A stretch of DNA of 55,084 bases from Thermomonospora catenispora (GTDB lineage Bacteria; Actinomycetota; Actinomycetes; Streptosporangiales; Streptosporangiaceae): contig NZ_RRYT01000030.1 in NCBI RefSeq assembly GCF_006363815.1, forward strand, positions 1 to 55,084. The letters run 5' to 3'. The translations under genes and the position numbers were made by a program. Positions within the stretch are counted from its first letter, which is position 1. Every line of letters starts with the position of its first letter. Below are positions 34,687 through 44,410 of the stretch, piece by piece. The notes beneath the pieces were generated by a model. It was given only the letters and a program-made list of their open reading frames with translations, was not told where the DNA came from and did not search any database.

Positions 34687-35748
34687 ATGAACGACTCCAC
34701 CGCACGCGCCGACCGGCTCACCCTGACGATCCGGTCGCCCCAGGACGCCGTCTCCGCCGTGCCCTACCTGCTGGGCTTCCATCCGGCGCACAGCCTCGTC
34801 GCCGTGGGCTGCGCTGGCCCCGACCGGGACACCTGCGCCCTCCGGCTCGATTTACCGCGGCCCGGCGACCCCGACCTGGCGCAGGCCGTCGCGGACCGCG
34901 TGGCCGAGGCGCTCACCCGGAACGCCTACCGGGACGCCCTGCTCCTCGGCTACGGCGACGCCGCCCACGTCACCCCGGTCATGGACCGCACCCGGCGCGT
35001 CCTCCACGCCCGCGGCGTCTCCGTCCGGGAGGCCCTGCGGGTCCACGACGGCCGCTGGTGGTCGTATCTGTGCGACGACCCCGCCTGCTGCTCGCCGGAC
35101 GGCACCCCCTACGACATCTCCTCCAGCGTCGTGGCCGCCCAGGCCGCCTACGCCGGCCGCGTCGCCCACCCCGACCGCGACGCCCTGGCACGGAGCGTCC
35201 GCCGCCTCCCCGACGCCGACGGCCGCATCCGCGCCGCCACCGACCGAGCCGAGCGGCGGCTCATCGGCCAGATGACCGCCGGCCGCCCGCTCGCCAAGGT
35301 CCGCGCCGACCTGATCGCCGAGGCCGTCTCCCTGACCTCCCGGCTGACCGCCGCTCCGGCGGGCGCGCCCCCCACCGACGAGGAGACCGCCCGGCTGGGG
35401 GTCCTGCTGACCGACCTGCGGGTGCGCGACGAGGTCTGGGTCCGCGTGAACGTCGAGGACCCGACCGGCGACATCGCCCTGTGGCGCCACGTCGTTCAGC
35501 GCGTGGAGACCCCCTACGTCCCGGCCCCCGCCTGCCTGCTGGCGTACGCGGCCTACTGCCGGGGCGACGGCGGGCTGGCCAACGTGGCCCTCGACCGGGC
35601 GTTGGAGGCCGACCCCGGCTACTCCCTGGCCCTGCTGTTCCGCCAGGTGGTCCATGCGGCCATCCCGCCGGGCCGTGCCCGCCTGCACATGACCCCCGAG
35701 CAGCTCGCCGCCGCCTACGCCGACCAGGAGGAGCCCGCCCCGCCCTGA
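34687..35748 (+). CDS. DUF4192 family protein
   Basis: 353 residues from the ATG at 34687 (GAGGG before it). Matches the actinobacterial DUF4192 family: opening TLTIRSPQDAVSAVPYLLGF-HPAHSLVAV, the central WWSYLCDDPACCSPDGTPYD with four close cysteines and a conserved Trp pair, and the helical C-terminus CLLAYAAYCRGDGGLANVAL (TPR-like ALDRALEADPGYSLA). It is cytoplasmic. Function unknown; members are common and solitary in high-GC actinobacteria. Confidence 0.85.
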   Translation: MNDSTARADRLTLTIRSPQDAVSAVPYLLGFHPAHSLVAVGCAGPDRDTCALRLDLPRPGDPDLAQAVADRVAEALTRNAYRDALLLGYGDAAHVTPVMDRTRRVLHARGVSVREALRVHDGRWWSYLCDDPACCSPDGTPYDISSSVVAAQAAYAGRVAHPDRDALARSVRRLPDADGRIRAATDRAERRLIGQMTAGRPLAKVRADLIAEAVSLTSRLTAAPAGAPPTDEETARLGVLLTDLRVRDEVWVRVNVEDPTGDIALWRHVVQRVETPYVPAPACLLAYAAYCRGDGGLANVALDRALEADPGYSLALLFRQVVHAAIPPGRARLHMTPEQLAAAYADQEEPAPP

Positions 35749-35789
35749 GCCCGGCCGCCGACCGGGCGGCGGATCCCAGGCACGGGGCC

Positions 35790-35975
35790 GGTGCGGAACC
35801 GGCATGGAGCCGGACCGGAGCCGACCGGGAGCAGAGAGAGCCGGCGCGGAGCCCCGGATCGGAGCCGAGCAGAGCCGGCACGGGGCCGGCACAGGGGCGG
35901 TGCAGAGCCTGCACAGTGCCGACGCGGCGCCGACGCGATGCCGGCACAGGGCCGCACGAAGCCGATGCGGGGACC
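35790..35975. repeat. Degenerate GAGCCGG repeats
   Basis: The 345-bp gap 35749-36093 contains many short imperfect copies of GGAGCCGG and GCCGGCAC (about 7-12 bp spacing). No gene is supported. The long frames through it are compositional. Confidence 0.4.
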
Positions 35976-36093
35976 GGTGCGTCCGCGTCGACCGGGGGGC
36001 GACGCGGACGCACCATGGACCTCCGGGCCGCGCCGGTCCGGTCCGAGCGCCGCGCTCTCACGGGCGGGACCCGTCCGCGCGAGCACGGACGGG

Positions 36094-36462
36094 TCAGGAG
36101 ACGGCTTCGCCGGGCGTGCCGGGATCGAGCCGCCGGTCGCGGTTGCGTTCGTTCCAGGCCCGCATCCGCGCCGGATAACCGACGAGCTGCACGTCGTACA
36201 CCGGGAGCCGCAGATCACGGGCGACCTTGTGGATGACCTGCGGGGATCCCACGCGGCGGCGGGTCCACTCGCCGTCGGCGGCGACCGCGACCGCGGTGGT
36301 GGCGGTGGCGAAGGTCTCCGGCTCGACGAAGAACTCCACTCCCTGCCGGCTGCGCGCGAACTCGATCAGCGCCTCGATGTCGGCGTCCGTCGCCTCCCGG
36401 TCGAGCCGGTTGATCCTGGGGCCGCGCAACTTGCGGAGGCCGAATCGGTCACGGAACCTCAT
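36094..36462 (-). CDS. Conserved hypothetical protein
   Basis: 122 residues from the ATG at 36462 (GGCAGGGCA upstream; the frame upstream is not protein-like). Mixed alpha/beta: LDREATDADIEALIEFARSR, GVEFFVEPETFATATTAVAV, then GEWTRRRVGSPQVIHKVARD and LPVYDVQLVGYPARMRAWNE. I recognise this as a small actinobacterial conserved protein of unknown function. It has no signal peptide or membrane helix and is likely cytoplasmic. Divergent from the DUF1707 gene. Confidence 0.7.
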   Translation of the reverse strand: MRFRDRFGLRKLRGPRINRLDREATDADIEALIEFARSRQGVEFFVEPETFATATTAVAVAADGEWTRRRVGSPQVIHKVARDLRLPVYDVQLVGYPARMRAWNERNRDRRLDPGTPGEAVS

Positions 36463-36885
36463 CCGACTGCCCTGCCGTTCGTACGGGGGTGACCCCGATC
36501 CCCCGTAGGGGGTGTGCACTGTCCGGTACCCCCGTCAACGACCGCCCCCGCCGTCGGGTTCCCGCGCTCCGCCGACAGCCGCCGACAGCTCGTCGGCGCT
36601 CCGCCGGCACCCGGTGACGCCCGGCCGACGCGCGTTCCGCACTCCTTCCCGACCTCGGAGAAGAGTTCCGAGCGGGAGCGGGCCGCGCACCGGCCCGGGG
36701 TCGCGGAACACGCCGCGGCGCCGCCGGCGGGCCCCGGTGAGCGGACGGGCGACGGGCGGGGGACGGGCGGGCGGCGGACGGAGAAAGAGGCGGGGATCGG
36801 GTGTATCCCCGGCACGGGGGAAATGGGGGACGGGTCAGGGACTTCCCTGATGGCGGCGCGGAAGAGGGGGACGGAGGATGGAGGC
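36463..36885. other. Divergent promoter region with hairpins
   Basis: A 423-bp gap between divergent genes. Near its left end are ACGGGGGT (36483-36490) paired with ACCCCCGT (36528-36535) and, inside, CCCCC-GTA-GGGGG (36500-36512). Sequence beyond 36540 shows no supportable gene. Confidence 0.45.
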
Positions 36886-37413
36886 ATGGATGACGGTGAA
36901 CGCGGGGGCGTCCAGCTGAGAGTCGCGGACTCGGAGCGGGACCCGGTGCTCGAGCTGCTCAAGGAGGCGTACGCGGAAGGGCGGCTGGAGCACGACGAAT
37001 TCGAGATGCGGATGCATCTGGCGATGACCGCCAAGACCCGGGGCGATCTGGCGGCGGTGACGGCGGACTTGAACGCGCCGCAGCCGCAGACCTCGCCGCG
37101 GCAGGCGCCCGAGCGGCTCCCCGACGAGGAGGCCCGGCTGTGGGCGGCGGCCGCGCACGGCACGGGGCTCGCGCCGGTGATCATCCCGCCGCTGGTGATC
37201 ATGCTGCTGGCCGGGCGGCGGTCGGAGTACGTGCGCCGCCAGGCGGCCGAGGCGGTCAACTTCCAGCTGACGCTGTTCCTGGTGACGCTCGTGACGTTCG
37301 GGCTGGGCGGCATCCTCTACACGGTGGCCTGGATCCCGGCGGTGATCGGGGCGGTCTTCGCCCTCGGCGGCCGGGACTTCTGCTACCCGTGGATCTTGCG
37401 CCTGGTCAAGTGA
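36886..37413 (+). CDS. DUF1707/DUF4870 membrane protein
   Basis: 175 residues from the ATG at 36886 (GGAGG upstream). Residues 8-62 are a DUF1707 domain (LRVADSERDPVLELLKEAYA, then GRLEHDEFEMRMHLAMTAKT, TRGDLAAVTADL). Residues 95-170 are DUF4870 (VRRQAAEAVNFQLTLFLVTL) with two or three membrane helices. DUF1707 is a small cytoplasmic module in many actinobacterial membrane proteins; this pairing is common. Function unknown. Confidence 0.85.
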   Translation: MDDGERGGVQLRVADSERDPVLELLKEAYAEGRLEHDEFEMRMHLAMTAKTRGDLAAVTADLNAPQPQTSPRQAPERLPDEEARLWAAAAHGTGLAPVIIPPLVIMLLAGRRSEYVRRQAAEAVNFQLTLFLVTLVTFGLGGILYTVAWIPAVIGAVFALGGRDFCYPWILRLVK

Positions 37414-37766
37414 CCCGGGCCGGGCGGCCCCGACCAGGTGCCCCGGGCCGGACGCCCCGAGGCGGGCGACCCCGATCAGGCGCCCCGGACGATCGTCCGC
37501 GCACGCGGCCCGGCGCGGCGCAGCCGGGCCGCCCCTGAATGTCCCCGAACACTCCCGAACACTCCCGGACGCTCCTGAACGCGGTCGGCGCCCCCCGCCC
37601 GATCGCGCCCACGACCCCGGTCTCCGACCGCTCCCTCCGGCCTCGACCGGCCGCCGGCCAAGCTTTCTCCAAGCATCCCGGCGCCGCCGCTGTGACGACC
37701 GCAACGGGTGGGACGTCTGGAACAGACATGGGATGATCGGTTTACTTGGTCACGGGAAGGGGCGCG
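37414..37766. other. 353-bp gap with tandem repeats upstream of tmsA
   Basis: Imperfect CCCCGACCAGGTGCCCCGG-type repeats lie at 37421-37490, and four 10-bp tandem units (GTCCCCGAAC, ACTCCCGAAC, ACTCCCGGAC, GCTCCTGAAC) at 37541-37580. The right end holds GTCTG-GAA-CAGAC (37715-37727). Confidence 0.5.
37715..37727 (+). promoter_or_regulatory. Palindrome GTCTG-GAA-CAGAC before tmsA
   Basis: Perfect 5-bp arms with a 3-bp spacer, 40 bp upstream of tmsA. Its position overlapping a likely promoter suggests an operator. Regulator unknown. Confidence 0.35.
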
Positions 37767-39134
37767 ATGACGAACCTGGCGGTCCACGACGACCACGACC
37801 GAGCGGTCGAAGCACTGCAGAGGTCCTACCGGAGCATCCCACCGGGCACCCCGATACGCCTCGCCAAACGAACGTCCAATCTCTTTCGTTTCCGCGAACC
37901 CGTCTCCACGCCGGGCCTGGACGTGTCCGGCTTCAACCGGGTGCTGTCGGTGGACCCCGAGGAACGCGTCGCCGAAGTGCAGGGCATGACCACCTACGAG
38001 GACCTGGTCGACGCCACCCTGCCGCACGGGCTGATGCCGCTGGTGGTGCCGCAGCTCAAGACGATCACGCTGGGCGGGGCGGTCACCGGCCTGGGCATCG
38101 AGTCCACCTCGTTCCGCAACGGCCTGCCGCACGAGTCGGTGCGGGAGATGCAGGTCATCACCGGCGCGGGCGAGGTGATCACCGTCCGCAGGGACAACGA
38201 GCACGCCGACCTGTACTGGGGCTTCCCCAACTCCTACGGGACGCTCGGCTACACCCTCAAGCTCACGATCGAGCTGGAGCCGGTCAAGCCGTACGTGCGG
38301 TTGCGGCACCTGCGGTTCGACGATGCCGAGAAGTGCGCCTCCGCGATCGCCGAGCTGTGCGAGAGCCGCGTCCACGAGGACGACCCGGTCGACTTCCTGG
38401 ACGGCACGGTGTTCGGGCCGCGCGAGATGTACCTGACGATCGGCACGTTCACCGACACCGCCCCGTACGTGTCGGACTACACCGGCCGGCTGATCTACTA
38501 CCGCTCCATCCAGCAGCGGTCGATCGACTTCCTCACCGTCCGCGACTACATCTGGCGGTGGGACACCGACTGGTTCTGGTGCTCGGCCGCGCTCGGCGTG
38601 CAGCACCCCCTGATCCGCCGGCTGTGGCCCGCCCGCGCCAAGCGGTCCGACGTGTACCGCAGGCTCGTGGCCTATGAGAAGCGGTACGGCTTCAAGGCCC
38701 GGTTCGACCGGTGGACCGGCCGGCCGCCCCGCGAGGACGTCATCCAGGACATCGAGGTCCCGGTCGACCGACTTCCGGAATTCCTGGACTTCTTCCACGA
38801 GAAGATCCGGATGCGGCCGATCTGGCTGTGCCCGCTGCGGGCGAAGGAGCGGTGGCCGCTGTACCCGCTCAAGCCCGGCGAGACCTACGTCAACGTCGGA
38901 TTCTGGGGCACCGTTCCGCTGGCCCCCGGTCAGATGCCCGAATACCACAACCGCCTGATCGAGCGGAAGGTGGCCGCTTTGGACGGTCACAAGTCGCTGT
39001 ATTCGACGGCGTTCTATTCGCGTGAGGAGTTCTGGCGGCACTACGACGGGGAAACCTATCGGCGGCTGAAGAGCACCTACGACCCCGACGCGCGCCTGCT
39101 CGATCTCTACGACAAGTGCGTGCGGGGACGCTGA
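37767..39134 (+). CDS. tmsA: FAD-binding reductase of 10-methyl fatty acid synthesis (TmsA/BfaA type)
   Basis: 455 residues from the ATG at 37767 (GGGAAGGGG upstream). FAD-binding PCMH-type fold: VLSVDPEERVAEVQGMTTYE, PLVVPQLKTITLGGAVTGLG, then GWGFPNSYGTLGYTLKLT-like substrate-side strand. The family's relatives include DHCR24-type delta-24 sterol reductases, but adjacency to a CFA-synthase-like methyltransferase matches the actinobacterial tmsA-tmsB pair. TmsA reduces the 10-methylene intermediate to 10-methylstearoyl (tuberculostearoyl) chains on phospholipid. tmsB follows 52 bp later. The identification rests on context plus family and is strong. Confidence 0.85.
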   Translation: MTNLAVHDDHDRAVEALQRSYRSIPPGTPIRLAKRTSNLFRFREPVSTPGLDVSGFNRVLSVDPEERVAEVQGMTTYEDLVDATLPHGLMPLVVPQLKTITLGGAVTGLGIESTSFRNGLPHESVREMQVITGAGEVITVRRDNEHADLYWGFPNSYGTLGYTLKLTIELEPVKPYVRLRHLRFDDAEKCASAIAELCESRVHEDDPVDFLDGTVFGPREMYLTIGTFTDTAPYVSDYTGRLIYYRSIQQRSIDFLTVRDYIWRWDTDWFWCSAALGVQHPLIRRLWPARAKRSDVYRRLVAYEKRYGFKARFDRWTGRPPREDVIQDIEVPVDRLPEFLDFFHEKIRMRPIWLCPLRAKERWPLYPLKPGETYVNVGFWGTVPLAPGQMPEYHNRLIERKVAALDGHKSLYSTAFYSREEFWRHYDGETYRRLKSTYDPDARLLDLYDKCVRGR

Positions 39135-39186
39135 ACCGCACATCAGGGGGTGTGGTCCCGCGCCGGGGCCGGAGAGGAGAGAGGCG

Positions 39187-40449
<1,263 letters not shown>

Positions 40450-40488
40450 GCACGGGGCGCCGACCCGGTGAGGAGGGTCTGATCAGCT

Positions 40489-40533
40489 CGGGCCGGTGCC
40501 GGTCCCGCCGGCCGGGGGACCGGCACCGGCCCG
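40489..40533 (+). terminator. Strong terminator of the tms operon
   Basis: An 18-bp perfect inverted repeat (40489-40506, 40516-40533) with a 9-base loop. It lies between tmsB and the convergent membrane-protein gene, so may serve both. Confidence 0.75.
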
Positions 40534-40729
40534 TTCCGCGGGCGCCGTGCGCCCGTGGTCCGCGGCCGTTCTCCGGGCGGAGACGCCGCCCCGGTCCCGC
40601 CCGGGCCGGGCCCGTCCAGGTCCAGCCCGGCCTGCGCCCCGGTCCCGCCTGGTCCGCCTCTCGCCTCGGCCCGGTTCTCGGCCGGCCCGACCGGGGCTCC
40701 CGCGGAGTGCGGACGCGGTGGGGCGGGCG

Positions 40730-41626
40730 TCACGGGCCGGGGTCCTCCTCCGGGAGGGTGGCGGTGTCGTGCACGGGCGGGGGATCCTCGTCGCCGGCGG
40801 CGGCGCCCCCGACGGAGTGCGGCGGGCCCTGGGGACGCCCCGGACGGTCGGGCGGCCGGTTCGCCTGAGACGGGAGGACGGGGGTGTGCGGCCGGGCGGT
40901 GGGGGAGCCGGGCCGGCCCCGCGCCCGGCCGGAGGCCGGCCCGGGATGATCGGACGGGGAGTCCGCGGTCGGAGGGCCGCCGCTCGGGGAGGCGCCGGAC
41001 GGGACGGGGCCGCGGGAGGCGGCCTCCAGCGCGCCGGCGCAGAACGCGGCGATCCGGTCGGGCCCGCCGGCCTGGGCGGCCAGCGGGGCGAACCGGGGGT
41101 CGTGGGCGGCCCGCGGGTCGGTCGCGGCGGCGGCCGTGTAGGCGCGGCACAACCGCACCGTCCGGGGCGGGAGGGGGCTTCGGAACGTCGTGGGCGTCGG
41201 CCGGTCTCGGTCGCGGCGCGGGCTCGTGGACGCGGACGCCGAGACGGTCGTGACGGGCGCGGCGGGACCGTCGTCGATCAACGGCAGTCCCGGGGCGCCC
41301 GCCGTCCAGCCGACCCCCACCGAGGCGACGAACAACACGACTCCGACCTTCACCGACAGCAGGGAACGCACCGTGACGCGGCGGCGGCTCGCCCTGGCGG
41401 CGGCGCGGGCGGCGGTCGCCTCCCGGAACGCCCGCACGGCGGCCTCCTCCCCGGCCGGGTCGACCCGGTCGTCGCCGGCGGCGGCCGCCAGCAGCAGCCG
41501 GCGCAGCGGGTCGGCGGCCTCCTCCCCGGCGTCATCGGCCCGCGGACCGCCGCGCGCGCACGCCGTCACGGCGTCGAGCAGCTCCTCGGCGCTCCCGCGG
41601 TCGATCCGGCGGCCGTGTGCATTCAT
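40730..41626 (-). CDS. Sigma-coupled membrane protein, probable anti-sigma-like regulator
   Basis: 298 residues from the ATG at 41626, which overlaps the sigma gene's stop (ATGA). Residues 1-80 are cytoplasmic and helical (AEELLDAVTACARG, DPLRRLLLAAAAGDDRVDPA). One transmembrane helix is at about 92-115 (SLLSVKVGVVLFVASVGVGW). Outside are a helical patch (RLCRAYTAAAATDPRAAHDP) and a Pro/Gly-rich tail. Translational coupling to an ECF sigma gene and one membrane span suggest it holds or senses for the sigma factor. No zinc-binding anti-sigma HxxxCxxC motif is visible, so this is context-based. Confidence 0.65.
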   Translation of the reverse strand: MNAHGRRIDRGSAEELLDAVTACARGGPRADDAGEEAADPLRRLLLAAAAGDDRVDPAGEEAAVRAFREATAARAAARASRRRVTVRSLLSVKVGVVLFVASVGVGWTAGAPGLPLIDDGPAAPVTTVSASASTSPRRDRDRPTPTTFRSPLPPRTVRLCRAYTAAAATDPRAAHDPRFAPLAAQAGGPDRIAAFCAGALEAASRGPVPSGASPSGGPPTADSPSDHPGPASGRARGRPGSPTARPHTPVLPSQANRPPDRPGRPQGPPHSVGGAAAGDEDPPPVHDTATLPEEDPGP

Positions 41627-42321
41627 TTTGTTCCTTCTGCGTCGTGTGCCCGATTCGCATCGCACTTTTCGGGTCCGTTCGCCGCTCGTTCACCTCCGCT
41701 CATCTGCTCCAAATGCTCGGCCAGCCGGCGCAGCCCCCGGTAGGCGGCGGTCCGCACGCTCCCGGCGCGCTTGCCCAGCACCCGGCCGGCCCCTTTGGCG
41801 TCCAGCCCGATCACCACCCGCAGCAGCACCGCCTCGGCCTGGTCCTGCGGCAGCCGGGCGATCATCGCGACGGCGTCCTCGGTGGACAGCCGCTCCAGCG
41901 CCGCGCTCTCGGTGTCGTGCTCGCTGGCCGGCTCGGGCAGCTCCTCCATCGGCAGGCTCGTCCCGGGCCGCCGGCCGGCCCTGCGCAGATGGTCCAACGC
42001 CCGGTTGCGGGCGATCCGGGTGCTCCAGCCGCGGAACCGGTCGTAGTCGCCGCGGAACGATCCCAGGTCGCGGGCGATCTGCAGCCACGCGTCGGAGGCG
42101 ACGTCGTCGGCGTCCTCGCCCACCAGCGCCCGCAGATACCGCAGCAGCCGCGGCTGCATGTCCCGATAGACGGCACGGAACGCCAGCTCGTCTCCCTTGA
42201 GCGCCGCCTGCAGGGCCTCCTCGAGGGCCTCGGGCTCGGCCCCGGGGCGCGACGCTCCGGAGGGCGCGGGGCGTTCTCGGGAAGGCTCGGCCACAGGAAA
42301 GCGGTCCCGCGCGCCGTCCAT
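41623..42321 (-). CDS. ECF-type RNA polymerase sigma factor
   Basis: 232 residues from the ATG at 42321; ATGs at 42363 or further up are possible but lie before a leader hairpin. Sigma region 2 at about 35-105 (AFRAVYRDMQPRLLRYLRAL, then DDVASDAWLQIARDLG, STRIARNRALDHLRRAGRR). Region 4 at about 150-205 (MIARLPQDQAEAVLLRVVIG, LGKRAGSVRTAAYRGLRRLA). The DLGSFRGDYDRFRGW motif is typical of this actinobacterial ECF group. It is coupled to the membrane protein downstream. A 9-bp inverted repeat (42335-42343, 42376-42384) sits just ahead of the start. Regulon unknown. Confidence 0.85.
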   Translation of the reverse strand: MDGARDRFPVAEPSRERPAPSGASRPGAEPEALEEALQAALKGDELAFRAVYRDMQPRLLRYLRALVGEDADDVASDAWLQIARDLGSFRGDYDRFRGWSTRIARNRALDHLRRAGRRPGTSLPMEELPEPASEHDTESAALERLSTEDAVAMIARLPQDQAEAVLLRVVIGLDAKGAGRVLGKRAGSVRTAAYRGLRRLAEHLEQMSGGERAANGPEKCDANRAHDAEGTK

Positions 42322-42334
42322 GAGGTAGATGATG

Positions 42335-42384
42335 CAGGCTGCGGCGGAGCGTGGGGTGATCATTCGATTGATCCGCGCAGCCTG
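42335..42384 (-). promoter_or_regulatory. Leader inverted repeat ahead of the sigma factor gene
   Basis: CAGGCTGCG (42335-42343) and CGCAGCCTG (42376-42384) are perfectly complementary across a 32-base loop. In the mRNA this would form directly before the ATG at 42321, possibly limiting translation. Confidence 0.35.
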
Positions 42385-42572
42385 AATCACTTTTTGTGGT
42401 TTATGTTCCGATTTTTATCGGCGATGTCGAGTATTGGCGCGCAGTGCCATTACCGTGCATTTGACCGTCGTTCGCGCGCGAAGAGGGCGACGGCTTGACA
42501 GGACCGCGGACCGCCGGCCGCGGGCCTCGGGGTCGGCCGTCGTCCCTTCGCGCAGACCGCCTGCGCGGGTCG

Positions 42573-42665
42573 CCTGCGGAGTCCGCCCGGGAGGCCTGCG
42601 GAGCCCGCCCGTGCGGATCACCCGTGGGGTCCTGCGGAGTCCGCCCGTGCGGATCGCCCGCGACG
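42573..42665. repeat. GC-rich direct repeats
   Basis: CCTGCGGAGNCCGCCCG starts at 42573, 42595 and 42631; the last two copies share about 30 bp (through GTGCGGATCNCCCG). The surrounding gap (42385-42771) holds no supportable gene. Confidence 0.5.
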
Positions 42666-42771
42666 GCGCCGATGATCGCCCGGGCGCGCCGGGACCGGGG
42701 CGGGGCGGACAGGAGGGAGGGCCGGGAGGGGTCCGCTGGGAGGCGTGATCCCGGCCCTCGGGTGGAGGGGG

Positions 42772-43191
42772 TCAGCGACGGGTGTAGACCTTCTCCACGA
42801 ACCTGGCGATCTGCTCGTCGGACAGCGTCCGGCCCAGGTCGGCCTCGCTGATCATGCCGACCAGCCGCTTGTTCTCGATCACCGGGATGCGCTTGATCTG
42901 GTGGGAGGACATCTCGTCGAGCACCTGCTCGACGTCGGCGTCGGCGTCGACCCACCGCGGGGTGCCCTCGGCGAGCTCGCCGGCGGTCACCCGGGAGGGG
43001 TCGTGGCCGGCCGCGATGCACTTCACCACGATGTCCCGGTCGGTGATGATGCCGTGCAGCCTGTCGTCGTCGCCACAGATGGGCAGGGCGCCGACGTCCA
43101 GGTCGCGCATCTTCTGGGCGGCGCGGTCGAGCGTCTCGTGGATGGGGATGCACTCCACTCCGGTGTGCATCACTTCGCGTGCCTTGGTCAT
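42772..43191 (-). CDS. CBS-pair protein, HRP1 (hypoxic response protein 1) family
   Basis: 139 residues from the ATG at 43191 with AGGGGGG upstream. Two CBS motifs: first ETLDRAAQKMRDLDVGALPI-CGDDDRLHGIITDRDIVVK, second VEQVLDEMSSHQIKRIPVIE-NKRLVGMISEADLGR. The sequence is close to M. tuberculosis Rv2626c/HRP1 (GALPICGDDDRLHG, ITDRDIV, ATAGELA-like). CBS pairs usually bind adenine nucleotides; HRP1's exact role is unresolved. No DosR-type GGGACTTNNGNCCC box was seen in the 198-bp divergent gap. Confidence 0.85.
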   Translation of the reverse strand: MTKAREVMHTGVECIPIHETLDRAAQKMRDLDVGALPICGDDDRLHGIITDRDIVVKCIAAGHDPSRVTAGELAEGTPRWVDADADVEQVLDEMSSHQIKRIPVIENKRLVGMISEADLGRTLSDEQIARFVEKVYTRR

Positions 43192-43389
43192 CGATGAAAC
43201 CCCCCTGGGTCGATGGTCGCGGCGAGCGTTCCCGGCAAATAGGGCGTAATTCACTGTTTTGGACATTTGTGGTGATGTGCTTGCCGGCCGATGGCCGGTC
43301 TCGGCCGCGCGATCACCCGCATGGGCCCCGGCGTCCGCCGGTGGCAATCGCCGTCGCCGCCGGCCGAGACGGCGTGTCATGCTGCGATC

Positions 43390-44229
43390 ATGACAACCCC
43401 CCAGGACGCGAAGGCGGCCATCGCCGGGATCTTCGGCCGGTCCGCCGCCGACTATGAGCAGATCGGGCCGGAGTTCTTCGCCCCGATGGGTCGGGAGCTG
43501 GTACGACGCGCGGCGCCCCGGGCGGGCGAACGGGCCCTGGACGTCGGCTGCGGACGCGGGCACTGCCTGTTCCCGCTGGCGGAGGCGGTCGGCCCGCAGG
43601 GCGAGGCGCTCGGCCTGGACCTGGCCCCGGCGATGGTCGAGGCCACCGCCGCCCAGGCCCGCGCTCGGGGCCTGAGCCAGGTGAAGGTGCGGATCGGCGA
43701 CGCCGCCGACCCGGAGGTCGAGCCCGGTTCGTTCGACCTGGTCACCGCCGGGTTCGTGATCTTCTTCCTGCCCGACCCGGCCGCCGGGGTCGCCGCCTGG
43801 GCCCGCGCGCTGCGCCCCGGCGGCAGGCTGGCGATCAGCACGTTCGTCGCCCAGGGCGTGCACGAGCAGGTGATGAAGACGATCGGGCGGTTCATCCCTC
43901 GCGACGGGGGCGACGGGCCCAAACGCCGGGTCGAGCGGTTCCGCTCCGCCGAGGCCCTCACCGCGGTGCTCGTCGAGGGCGGCTTCACCGGCATCGAGCA
44001 CCGCAACGTCACCTTCCGGACCCGATTCACCGGACCCGACCAGTGGTGGCGGTGGATCGGCTCGCACGGGGGACGCGCAGCGCTCGAACGGCTCCCCGCA
44101 GACCGTCTCGAAGAGGCCCGCGCCGCCGCCTACGAGGTCATGGAGACGGCGCGCGCCTCCGACGGCGCGCTCGTGCTCCACACCGAGGCCAGGTTCACCA
44201 CCGCCCGCCTTCCCCAGAGCCCGTCCTAG
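43390..44229 (+). CDS. Class I SAM-dependent methyltransferase
   Basis: 279 residues from the ATG at 43390. Motif I ALDVGCGRGH about 50-59, motif II-like GLDLAPAMVEAT, post-I GDAADPEVEPGSFDLVTAGF, and LRPGGRLAIST: a UbiE/small-molecule methyltransferase fold. C-terminal part holds WWRWIGSHGGRAALER. Substrate unknown. It is divergent from the CBS gene and 181 bp before the epoxide-hydrolase-like gene. Confidence 0.82.
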   Translation: MTTPQDAKAAIAGIFGRSAADYEQIGPEFFAPMGRELVRRAAPRAGERALDVGCGRGHCLFPLAEAVGPQGEALGLDLAPAMVEATAAQARARGLSQVKVRIGDAADPEVEPGSFDLVTAGFVIFFLPDPAAGVAAWARALRPGGRLAISTFVAQGVHEQVMKTIGRFIPRDGGDGPKRRVERFRSAEALTAVLVEGGFTGIEHRNVTFRTRFTGPDQWWRWIGSHGGRAALERLPADRLEEARAAAYEVMETARASDGALVLHTEARFTTARLPQSPS

Positions 44230-44362
44230 GCCGTGATCGCACGCATCGGGGCGGAGCCGGCGACCGCGCCGACGCGTCCGCGTCGCCGACCGGTCGCGAA
44301 GCGGCCGGCCTGATCCGTTCAGGGTGGGGCCGACCGCGTCGCCGACATCTACCGAACGGCGC

Positions 44363-44391
44363 TCGGTCGGCGTACCGTCGGCTCCGACCGA
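44363..44391. promoter_or_regulatory. Inverted repeat upstream of the epoxide-hydrolase-like gene
   Basis: TCGGTCGG (44363-44370) pairs with CCGACCGA (44384-44391) across 13 bases, ending 20 bp before the GTG start. It may be an operator. Confidence 0.3.
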
Positions 44392-44410
44392 CCACCGACG
44401 GGAGGCGAGC

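Noticed and set aside
31402-34791. 1129-codon leftward open frame
   Set aside because: Antisense shadow of the penicillin-acylase gene; its peptide (GGVGRADRQ-like) has no fold signature.
43192-43389. DosR box in front of the HRP1-like gene
   Set aside because: No GGGACTTNNGNCCC-like sequence could be found in the gap.
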